A stretch of 11,617 nucleotides of DNA from Chloroflexia bacterium (GTDB taxonomy: Bacteria > Chloroflexota > Chloroflexia > Thermomicrobiales > UBA6265). Below, piece by piece: positions 6,134 to 11,617 of this stretch; the stretch's first letter is position 1; each line of letters opens with the position of its first letter. The translations under genes were made by a program, and so were the position numbers. The stretch is from positions 1 to 11,617 of the forward strand of contig JACDBO010000466.1 of NCBI GenBank assembly GCA_013694885.1, read 5' to 3'. The notes beneath the pieces are model-generated. The model was not told where the DNA came from, did not search any database, and was given only the letters and a program-made list of their open reading frames with translations.

Positions 6134-7582
6134 TCACGCCGTTCCCCCGCCCAGGATCTGCTGATACTCGACCATCACCGCCGCGTAGTCGGCGCGGAGC
6201 TGCTGGAGGACATCGACCTCTTGTGCGGTGAGCTGGCCTTGCTGTTGCGCCTCTTCTCGTTCAGCGATCACCGCGCCGAGCTGTGTGAGCTCTGACTCGA
6301 GTTGAACGGCGGCGGCCTCAAGCACACCCGGCTGGTCCTGCGCCCAGGCCATCGAGTGATGCGGCGTCGAGAGCACGAACGGTGCTGGGCGTCCGAACCT
6401 ACCCACCGGGTCAACCAAATCCTGCTGCGCCTTGCCGAGGTTGGGATCGTCGAGGGCAGGAATCTTGACGTCATCGACGGCTTTGCTGAGCGTGCCTCCA
6501 CCGCCTACGTCGTCGAGTGCCTTGATCTTCGGCGGCCCTTCGTCGCGGAACTTCAGGGTTGGCGGCGTTTCATCCCGGAACTTCAGCGTCGGTTGATCAT
6601 CGAGGACTTTGATAGTCTGGAGGTCGTCCCGGAACTTGAGCGTCGGAGGATCGTCGAACATCTTGAGCGTCGGAATGTCGTCCCGGAACTTCAGCGTCGG
6701 GAAATCGTCCCAGAACTTCCGCGTCGGGACATCGTCGCCGAACTTCAGCTTCGGCAGGCAGATGCCTTCGTTGTCATATGCGTAGCCAAGAGCGTGATGG
6801 TCGAGCAGGCTAGCGGAAGTTACCGTCTCGCCGCGCCCCAGCCATGGCTGCATTGCGTTGCCGAGATTGTGACCGGCCGGGCCACCCGAGACCGGCAAGT
6901 ACCCCGAGCCAGGATGCATCCGCTGCCAGTCCGCCCAGAGCTTGTCGACGAAGCAGTGGTGGAGGAAGAAGACCGGATCGTTCGGCGAGGACATCGGGCC
7001 CATTGAGCCACCGACCCAGACGTGCACGAGATTGTGAAGCTGAGGCCCGTTGATCCAGCCCTCTAGCTTGTTGCGGAATCCGCTCGTTGAGAACCTGTCC
7101 CAGGGCGACACGTCGTACGTGGCATCCGACATCGCCAAGTTGAGGTCGAACGGAGTCGGCAAGCTCGCGGCCGACATGCCGAAGCGCCGTCTCAGCGCGG
7201 GGCCGTCGTGGATCAGGTTCCAATTGCCGGTGCTGTGGGCGAACGGGCCGGTGGTGACCCAACCGTCGGCGGGTCGGCCGTTGCCACCGAGGAACGAGGG
7301 GTCCCACAGCGACGACGTGACACTGTTGTCGACGGTCCAGTTCCAGTAGGGTAGCGTCACTTGGGGGTCGATCTTCTGGAGATCGAGCTCGAACCGCCGC
7401 AGGAACTCGCGGTGCCACGGGAGAAACGCGGGACCGCGGTGGGCGTTGGGCATCGCGCCCATGTGGTCCGCGACATAGGTGTCAAAGGTACCGTTGGCCT
7501 TGAGGGCGAGGACCGCGGCGACGAACCGGGCCTTCTCCGCCGCGGTCAATGTCGCCTGATTCTTTCGGCAGCGAACGGCCAT
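6134..7582 (-). CDS. Tyrosinase fused to a C-terminal TxK..DD repeat array (putative multi-core graspetide precursor)
   Basis: This 482-aa protein starts at ATG 7582, set by GAGGAGGT 4 bases upstream; an in-frame ATG at 7606 lacks such a site. Residues 1-270 are a type-3 copper tyrosinase. CuA has His40, then HRGPAFLPWHREFLRRFE (48-65), fitting the family pattern with His48 and His57. CuB has His183 and His187 (HNLVH) and His209 in DPVFFLHHCFVD (202-213). No signal peptide is present. Residues 277-380 hold about eleven 8-10-residue units of the form PTLKFRDDx, with Lys in almost every unit and an Asp-Asp or Asp-Glu pair in all. Then comes RPAPFVLSTPHHSMAW (398-413) and a predicted coiled coil (417-477). 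Typical bacterial tyrosinases of about 270-300 aa lack all of this. The MelC1-like gene lies 68 bp upstream and an MvdD-type ligase 97 bp downstream. That the repeats are crosslinked is inference; they could instead be a structural or active-site-capping tail. Confidence 0.92.
   Translation of the reverse strand: MAVRCRKNQATLTAAEKARFVAAVLALKANGTFDTYVADHMGAMPNAHRGPAFLPWHREFLRRFELDLQKIDPQVTLPYWNWTVDNSVTSSLWDPSFLGGNGRPADGWVTTGPFAHSTGNWNLIHDGPALRRRFGMSAASLPTPFDLNLAMSDATYDVSPWDRFSTSGFRNKLEGWINGPQLHNLVHVWVGGSMGPMSSPNDPVFFLHHCFVDKLWADWQRMHPGSGYLPVSGGPAGHNLGNAMQPWLGRGETVTSASLLDHHALGYAYDNEGICLPKLKFGDDVPTRKFWDDFPTLKFRDDIPTLKMFDDPPTLKFRDDLQTIKVLDDQPTLKFRDETPPTLKFRDEGPPKIKALDDVGGGGTLSKAVDDVKIPALDDPNLGKAQQDLVDPVGRFGRPAPFVLSTPHHSMAWAQDQPGVLEAAAVQLESELTQLGAVIAEREEAQQQGQLTAQEVDVLQQLRADYAAVMVEYQQILGGGTA
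6446..6754 (-). repeat. Tandem repeat array encoding PTLKFRDDx units
   Basis: About eleven in-frame units make up the array. In order, their cores read KLKFGDD, TRKFWDD, TLKFRDD, TLKMFDD, TLKFRDD, TIKVLDD, TLKFRDE, TLKFRDE, KIKALDD, TLSKAVDD and KIPALDD. The strict 27-30 nt period runs from 6533 to 6727. DNA copies are similar (AACTTCAGCGTCGG or close variants recur on the plus strand), which points to expansion by duplication followed by drift. Lys and the acidic pair are the most constant positions, Thr next; the hydrophobic positions vary. Confidence 0.9.
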
Positions 7583-7650
7583 CTGGACCTCCTCTCCGGA
7601 CGACAATAGTGAGGAAGGATGCGTGGTGGGTCGTGGATCAGGAGTCGTCC

Positions 7651-8007
7651 CTACTCAGCGTGGTGGTGCGGCTCGTCGCTGTGATCGTGACCGTGGCCGC
7701 CATCGTCATGGTGCGGCACCTCGCCCTTGACGATCACGGCGGTGCCGCGCTGGCGGATGATGTCTTCCGCCAGTTCGTCGATGGTCGAGTACTCCTTGAA
7801 CGCCATCTCATGGCTCGAGACGCCTTGCTCGGTGACCTCCACCAAAATTTCCTCGTCGTCGATATAAAGCCGGGCTTCCTTTGCTCCCTCTGCCCTGGCG
7901 CTCTGGTCGCCTGGCTGCTCGATCCGGATCCGCCGCCGGCGGTACTCGGTCTCGTAGACTTCGCCGGCCGGCGCGTCTTGCCGCTTGCCGCTCTTCCGCT
8001 CGGGCAT
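7651..8007 (-). CDS. MelC1-like tyrosinase cofactor (copper chaperone) with His-rich tail
   Basis: This 118-aa protein starts MPERKSGKRQDAP at ATG 8007, with AAGGGAG 7 bases upstream; a longer frame to 8097 has no support. Residues 15-88 resemble the core of MelC1, the caddie protein that loads copper into Streptomyces tyrosinase: GEVYETEYRRRRIRI (15-29) parallels the EVYKGRRI region, ARLYIDDEEILVEV (45-58) the YEVFVDGVQLHVM strand pair, and SSHEMAFKEYSTIDELAEDI (64-83) the [20 protein letters not shown] segment with its copper-handling His. These matches are by eye. Unlike Streptomyces MelC1 there is no Tat signal peptide, so it should act in the cytoplasm. The last 20 residues contain eight His (99, 100, 105, 107, 109, 114-116) and several Asp, a plausible copper-binding tail. 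It is the first gene of the unit, 68 bp before the tyrosinase. The context supports the call strongly, although identity is modest. Confidence 0.72.
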   Translation of the reverse strand: MPERKSGKRQDAPAGEVYETEYRRRRIRIEQPGDQSARAEGAKEARLYIDDEEILVEVTEQGVSSHEMAFKEYSTIDELAEDIIRQRGTAVIVKGEVPHHDDGGHGHDHSDEPHHHAE

Positions 8008-8472
8008 CGTCTGGCTCCCTTCTCGTGGCGAGCGAACTGGCGTGCCCAGCTCCCGCTGATGACCGGGCCGGTCCGCCAAACGGATCGCGCGTGGCAACGC
8101 TTCGCCACCGCCGCTCTCCGCGACCGCGCCCGGCGTGGCGACGAGTCCACACGATAGTCCATCGAGTTGTTGGCACCAGTCCCAAGATCATGATATACCG
8201 TAGGTCAATAGGCCGATTGACCTACGGTATAGCCCGTATGGGGGGAATCATTACGTCGCTCTGCCTATGGGGCCGGACCGATTGGGGGCGGAACACCCAG
8301 CGGTCCAGTGCAAGATGTCCCGGGCCTGACCTGCCGGCGATTGTTGTCGATGAAGCCGCGATTCTGCGGCGCCGTCGTGTCCCAGACGTCTCCCCGCCTC
8401 ACGGCTGCATGCGCACGCTCGCCGCACTTCGCTCGCGGATGCGCGACCGAAAACCGTGCCATTGGCGCACCA
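8008..8472. other. Intergenic region between HDAC gene and the melC1-tyrosinase-ligase unit
   Basis: I find no convincing gene in these 465 bases; the open frames read as shadows of GC-rich sequence. The region must contain the promoter of the MelC1-like/tyrosinase/ligase unit and the 3' end of the HDAC transcript, but no clean -35/-10 pair was found. Its one outstanding structure is the perfect inverted repeat at 8194-8231. Confidence 0.5.
8194..8231. repeat. Perfect 16-bp inverted repeat (operator or terminator candidate)
   Basis: TATACCGTAGGTCAAT (8194-8209) and ATTGACCTACGGTATA (8216-8231) are perfect reverse complements around AGGCCG. The arms are AT-richer than the surroundings. An 8-base palindrome ATCATGAT (8187-8194) abuts the left end. 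It lies 187 bp upstream of the MelC1-like start and 242 bp downstream of the HDAC stop, so it may be an operator for a dimeric regulator, or a hairpin separating the transcripts. No T-tract follows on either strand, which weakens an intrinsic terminator. Confidence 0.7.
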
Positions 8473-9609
8473 TTAAAGCGTCCAATACCGTCCAGCCACC
8501 GCCACCGCCGCCTCGATAGCCGCCCGCGCTTCGAGCCCGATCCGTTGGCTTGCCGGCTGGGACCCGGACCGCGCGCCGTAAGGGTCCTCGACCGGGGTGA
8601 TGCCGGGCATCCCGGCGCACAGCGCCTCGGCGATGACGGCGGTGCAGTAGGGCGCGTAGACCTCGCTGTAGCCGCCTTCGAGCGCAACCACCAGGCGACC
8701 GCCGCACAGCTCCTCGGCCAGCGCCAGCAGGCGTTGGGTCATCGTCCGGTAGCTATCAACGGTGAGCGACATGCGGCCCAGTGGGTCGAGCACGCTGGCG
8801 TCCTGGCCGGCCGAGATGAACACCAGGTCCGGGCGAAACTGGCGTAACACCGGCTCCACGATCCGGTCGATCACCGCGAGATACGTCGGATTCCCCGCGC
8901 CCGCCGGCAGGGGGATATTGACGGTGGAGCCCTCGCCAGCGCCCTCCCCGGTCTGGTCCAGCGCGCCCCAGCCGACCGGGAAGAGATCCTCCTGATGCAT
9001 GGAGATGAAGAGGACCGATGGGTCGGCGAAGAAGGCATCTTGCGTCCCGTTGCCGTGGTGGACATCCCAGTCGAGGATCGCGATTCGCTCGGCACGATGA
9101 TGCCGGCGGGCATGGTGGGCGGCCACGGCGACGTTGGCGAAGACGCAGAAACCCATACCCTGGTCCGCCATCGCGTGGTGCCCGGGCGGCCGCGTCAGCG
9201 CGAACGCACGGCCCACGTCGCCGCGCATCACCGCATCGACCGCGGCGAGGACACCACCGGCGCTAAGGCGAGCAACGCGGTCACCGCCACGCCCGATCGG
9301 TGCCCCGGTGCCGGTGTCGCCGCCCGCCTGGGCGACGGTGGCGACGCGTGCCAGATGCTCTGGTGTGTGGTACGCGCCCAACGCCGCATCGTCGGCCTCG
9401 TACGGCTCGATCCGCGTCATCGCATCGGAGATGCCGTACAGGTCCATCAGGTGTTTGGCGCGGGCGGGGATCGCCGGGCTAGAGATGTGCGGCACCGGGT
9501 CGGCGAAGGGATAGCGCTCCCGGTAATTGATGAGCCACTCCCCGGCGCTGTGGCTCAAATAGCGATCGTCGAAGACGAGCCCTACCCGGCGGTCGCGGTT
9601 GTCGCTCAT
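8473..9609 (-). CDS. Class II-like histone deacetylase family protein (HDAC/acetylpolyamine amidohydrolase/AcuC superfamily)
   Basis: This 378-aa zinc-dependent deacetylase has every catalytic landmark. RPPGHHA (140-146) carries the His144-His145 pair. DWDVHHGNGTQ (180-190) supplies zinc ligands Asp182 and His184, and ISAGQDA (265-271) supplies the third ligand, Asp270. EGGY (311-314) ends in the transition-state Tyr314. The long N-terminal segment with AYHTPEHLARV (79-89) and the GFCVFANVAVAA stretch fit class II-like bacterial HDACs. Members remove acetyl groups from polyamines, small amides or lysines in the cytoplasm; the substrate cannot be told here. Length is typical and both ends look complete. 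The start ATG at 9609 has only a weak upstream GTGAGCGG. The gene stands alone, isolated by the hairpin terminator at 9648-9679 upstream and a 465-bp gap downstream. Confidence 0.93.
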   Translation of the reverse strand: MSDNRDRRVGLVFDDRYLSHSAGEWLINYRERYPFADPVPHISSPAIPARAKHLMDLYGISDAMTRIEPYEADDAALGAYHTPEHLARVATVAQAGGDTGTGAPIGRGGDRVARLSAGGVLAAVDAVMRGDVGRAFALTRPPGHHAMADQGMGFCVFANVAVAAHHARRHHRAERIAILDWDVHHGNGTQDAFFADPSVLFISMHQEDLFPVGWGALDQTGEGAGEGSTVNIPLPAGAGNPTYLAVIDRIVEPVLRQFRPDLVFISAGQDASVLDPLGRMSLTVDSYRTMTQRLLALAEELCGGRLVVALEGGYSEVYAPYCTAVIAEALCAGMPGITPVEDPYGARSGSQPASQRIGLEARAAIEAAVAVAGRYWTL

Positions 9610-9647
9610 GAGCCGCTCACGCTGGCCGGCACGACCAGCCAGAAATC

Positions 9648-9679
9648 ATGAAGGGAGCGCCAGTCGGCGCTCCCTTCAT
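9648..9679 (-). terminator. Strong hairpin terminator after the C39-like peptidase gene
   Basis: A perfect 14-bp stem, ATGAAGGGAGCGCC (9648-9661) with GGCGCTCCCTTCAT (9666-9679), encloses a 4-base loop. On the minus strand it starts 34 bases after the peptidase stop and is followed by GATTTCTGG, a short imperfect U-run. It lies just upstream of the HDAC gene and should separate the two transcripts. Confidence 0.7.
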
Positions 9680-9712
9680 TCCGATATCCAAACCGAATGG
9701 TTCCAGTCGGGA

Positions 9713-10762
9713 TCACGCCCAGGAGACGGCGAGCGACATCCCGTCCATCTCATCCCACATCCACCGGAATGTGCCCCAGTCGTAGTACCGGAACGAGCCG
9801 GTCGCCGGGTCGGAGAGGTGGACGCCGCCCGAATCGTAGCCATAGGCGACCATCACATGCATGCCGGGGGTCAACTGATAGCGGTCGCCAGCGTTGTCCG
9901 TGGCCTTGAAACTCGTGTTGCCCCACATACCGAGCCACACGACCGTTGGGTGCCCGCGATCCAGGTGCCCCTTGAGTTCGGATGTCTCACCGAGACCGTA
10001 GAAGACCTCACCGCGGAATCCGAAGTCGGCCAGCGCCGGTACGAGGGGTTCCGGGTAGACGCCGTAGTCGTCGGTATTCCCCCATTTGCCGTTGATATCG
10101 CCCCGATAGCCCTTGTGTGGGTTTTCGTGCCAACCGACGCGGTTGTCGAAGTCCCACTCCGAAATCCCGTTGCCGAGAGCGCCGGTGGCGATCCTCAGCG
10201 AGGCGTACTCGCAGCTCAGACTTCGCTTCTGCGCGTAGGCGGGGGTGTTGTCGATGATGGAGTCGCTGTTGTCGGCCGCGGTACGCTCGGCGGGCGAGTC
10301 GACCACCGAGTCGCTGGTCGACCGCACGTCGCCGCTGAGGTCGACGAGCTTGTTCGTGCCTTCGCAGGCGCCATCACTCGTCAGACGGACGGTCCAACCG
10401 CCCAGATAGCTGCCGTTGACGACGAGTTCCAGCCAGGTTTTCGCGCCCACCCAACCGTCGCTCGTGTCGAAGGTGAGGTAGGCCAAACCACTGCCGTCCG
10501 TCGTGCCGCGATCGACACTGAGCACGGTGCCATCGCCGTCAACCGAGAGCGCCAATGCAACGTCGGCACCGGTGACGACTTGGCCACCCGAACGGACCTC
10601 TACCGAGACATCGACGGAGCACCCGACCGCTGGCTTCAGTGCCCGGATCGTCATCCATGCATCGACCTTCTGCGTCTTTGCCTGGACTGTGCCCGCATTG
10701 AAAGGACCGCCGACGAGGCTGAGGCAGAGCGCCACCAGCATCACGATAAGCGCGCGCCGCAT
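9713..10762 (-). CDS. Secreted C39-like cysteine peptidase with N-terminal Ig-like domain
   Basis: This 349-aa protein starts at ATG 10762 with GGGAGAG shortly upstream. A frame extending to 10960 is rejected because it would bury the signal peptide. MRRALIVMLVALCLSLVGGP is a classical Sec signal, probably cleaved after VQA at residue 28. Residues about 30-130 look like a bacterial Ig-like (invasin/Big type) domain, with VTGADVALALSVDGDG and GLAYLTFDT strands and Cys48/Cys133 that could form a disulfide. Residues about 170-349 fit the Peptidase_C39_2 family: Cys184 in SLSCEYASLRIA, the YGVYPEPLVPAL segment (233-244), His302 in GMHVMVAYGYD and Asp318 in LSDPATG. It should be extracellular or cell-surface. 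It is not the bacteriocin-processing C39 of ABC transporters, as it has no transporter domains. The substrate is unknown. Transcription probably ends at 9648-9679. Confidence 0.87.
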   Translation of the reverse strand: MRRALIVMLVALCLSLVGGPFNAGTVQAKTQKVDAWMTIRALKPAVGCSVDVSVEVRSGGQVVTGADVALALSVDGDGTVLSVDRGTTDGSGLAYLTFDTSDGWVGAKTWLELVVNGSYLGGWTVRLTSDGACEGTNKLVDLSGDVRSTSDSVVDSPAERTAADNSDSIIDNTPAYAQKRSLSCEYASLRIATGALGNGISEWDFDNRVGWHENPHKGYRGDINGKWGNTDDYGVYPEPLVPALADFGFRGEVFYGLGETSELKGHLDRGHPTVVWLGMWGNTSFKATDNAGDRYQLTPGMHVMVAYGYDSGGVHLSDPATGSFRYYDWGTFRWMWDEMDGMSLAVSWA

Positions 10763-10977
10763 TCCCACTCTCCCGCTCCGACCCCAAAACCGTGTCCGGC
10801 CGCACGCTCGTCGGCCCGCTCCCCATAACGTACTTGGACTGTACCAGTAATCGGCGCGGGATGCTACACCATGCAAGGTCGTGTGCCCGTTGGTCACAGC
10901 AATTCGTAAGCGCAACCCCATGCCGCCTTGCCGTTCCACGGTGCCTAAGCGTCCGTACACAACAAAGTCGGCATCCA

Positions 10978-11012
10978 GACGAAGGGCCGAGGTGCGAGGT
11001 TCGAGGGCCGAG
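10978..11012 (+). repeat. GC-rich intergenic repeat, copy B
   Basis: This begins GACGAAGGG and ends TGCGAGGTTCGAGGGCCGAG. It matches the copy at 495-523 except for a 6-base insertion and two substitutions, and is in the opposite orientation. Its right end forms one arm of the hairpin at 11004-11032. Confidence 0.5.
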
Positions 11013-11032
11013 TTGAAGCCGAACTCAGCCCT
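11004..11032 (-). terminator. Hairpin overlapping the monooxygenase stop codon
   Basis: AGGGCCGAGTT (11004-11014) and AACTCAGCCCT (11022-11032) pair around a 7-base loop with one mismatch, which becomes a G-U pair in the minus-strand RNA. The stem includes the stop codon at 11025-11027. No U-rich tail follows, so termination would be weak or factor-dependent. Confidence 0.35.
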
Positions 11033-11617
11033 CAGCCCTCAGTCCTTCATGGAGCGGCAGGTCGTCACCGAAGAAGCGGCGGCGAGTCGCCTCATCGACC
11101 TTCAAACCTTCAGGACCGAGGGCGTAGAGCGCCGCGAAGCCGCCGGCGGTGGGGTCCAACTCGCGGGCACGCGCCACCCGCTCGCGCATCGCGTCGGCGT
11201 TGGGGCCGGTCTCCGTCGCCAGTCGCCCCGCCCAGCGCGCATGTTCGCGCAGCACGCTGAAACCGGCGTCACGCTTGTGCGCAAACTCGGCGGGGACGCC
11301 GTCCCAGCACGGTCCGGCAAGGAGCAGATCGCGCAAGACCCGGACGTCCCGAAACGTAAGCGAGAGTCCGTGCCCTTGACTGGGGTCGTTAGCGCCGGCG
11401 GCGTCGCCGATCAGCAAGGCGCGGTCGCCCGCAATCACGCTGCTGACGATGTCGGCGTTGGGGAAGAAGCCGGTCGGTCCGGCCGGTTGCCAGCCGGCAA
11501 GCGTGCCTGGCGGCAGCGCCGCTGCCGTCCGCTCGACCAGCGCGGCCGGTTGCGGCGCGCGTTGCAGGAGCGCCGCCTCATCGTTGCCGCAGACGAGGTA
11601 GACGCGCGCCCTCCCCC
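11025..11617 (-). CDS. Partial FAD-dependent monooxygenase/oxidoreductase (C-terminal part)
   Basis: The frame is open from the right edge to a TGA at 11025, giving the last 196 residues; the N-terminal Rossmann GxGxxG region lies outside the window. Reading in from the edge, RARVYLVCGNDEAALLQRAP leads through GFFPNADIVSSVIAGDRALL to GDAAGANDPSQGHGLSLT. This is the GD motif that contacts FAD ribityl in PHBH-fold flavoprotein monooxygenases and relatives. The C-terminal helices (RDVRVLRDLLLAGP, FSVLREHARWAGRLATETGP) follow the usual pattern after that motif. The reaction is therefore probably NAD(P)H-dependent hydroxylation or a related flavin oxidation; the substrate is unknown. A GTG at 11438 is an internal codon, not the start. 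The last codons and stop lie within a GGGCTGA heptad repeat, so the C-terminal LRAEG residues may be a recent addition. Confidence 0.85.
   Translation of the reverse strand, partial: GRARVYLVCGNDEAALLQRAPQPAALVERTAAALPPGTLAGWQPAGPTGFFPNADIVSSVIAGDRALLIGDAAGANDPSQGHGLSLTFRDVRVLRDLLLAGPCWDGVPAEFAHKRDAGFSVLREHARWAGRLATETGPNADAMRERVARARELDPTAGGFAALYALGPEGLKVDEATRRRFFGDDLPLHEGLRAEG

Noticed and set aside
6533..6727. CRISPR-like periodic array
   Set aside because: The 27-30 nt period has no unique spacers and is fully in frame with the tyrosinase gene; it encodes protein repeats.
8265..8687. Minus-strand open frame overlapping the HDAC 3' end
   Set aside because: Arg/Pro/Ser-rich translation without features, mostly overlapping the HDAC gene in another frame.
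9713..10762. C39-like peptidase as the graspetide-processing protease
   Set aside because: It has a Sec signal and lies beyond the HDAC gene and a strong terminator, while the tyrosinase-ligase unit appears cytoplasmic; no link is visible.
9599..10828. Plus-strand open frame of 409 residues
   Set aside because: Antisense to the C39-like peptidase, which has a signal peptide, catalytic residues and a ribosome binding site.

Overview
The window is a high-GC, densely coded bacterial segment. Nearly all genes lie on the minus strand; the one clear exception is the plus-strand dehydrogenase at 3770-4879. Gene content (MgtE, Ldh_2-type dehydrogenase, bacterial HDAC, C39-like secreted peptidase, MelC1/tyrosinase pair, Rv2258c-like methyltransferase) and GC-rich, partly Shine-Dalgarno-led starts would suit a Chloroflexota (Thermomicrobia-like) or actinobacterial genome. 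This placement is an inference from general character, not from a marker gene.

Layout from left to right. A partial small unknown gene runs off the left edge (1-313, minus). Next is a two-gene unit on the minus strand: a 77-aa unknown protein (1929-2162) followed 22 bp later by the Mg2+ transporter mgtE (524-1906). A good sigma70-like promoter at 2435-2463 would give this unit a leader of about 265 nt. A SAM methyltransferase (2521-3651, minus) and an Ldh_2-family NAD(P)-dependent dehydrogenase (3770-4879, plus) are divergent from a 118-bp intergenic region.

The centre of interest is 5080-8007, three minus-strand genes in the order MelC1-like copper chaperone, tyrosinase, ATP-grasp ligase. 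The tyrosinase has complete CuA and CuB motifs. It is fused at its C terminus to about eleven tandem units of 8-10 residues of the form P-T-L-K-F-R-D-D-x, then a PFVLSTPHH segment and a coiled coil. The downstream ligase belongs to the MvdC/MvdD type that makes ester and amide crosslinks in graspetides (omega-ester peptides such as microviridin, core TxKxPSDxE/D). The T-x-K...D-D units are just what such a ligase would be expected to act on. I propose that this is a copper oxidase carrying its own multi-core graspetide substrate, matured by a chaperone and one ligase, all apparently cytoplasmic since none of the three has a signal peptide. A perfect 16-bp inverted repeat at 8194-8231 lies upstream of the operon.

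To the right are a class II-like HDAC/acetylpolyamine amidohydrolase (8473-9609), a strong hairpin terminator (9648-9679), a secreted Ig-like plus C39-like peptidase (9713-10762), and the 3' part of an FAD-dependent monooxygenase that runs off the right edge (11025-11617). A GC-rich intergenic repeat occurs twice, at 495-523 and 10978-11012, in opposite orientations.
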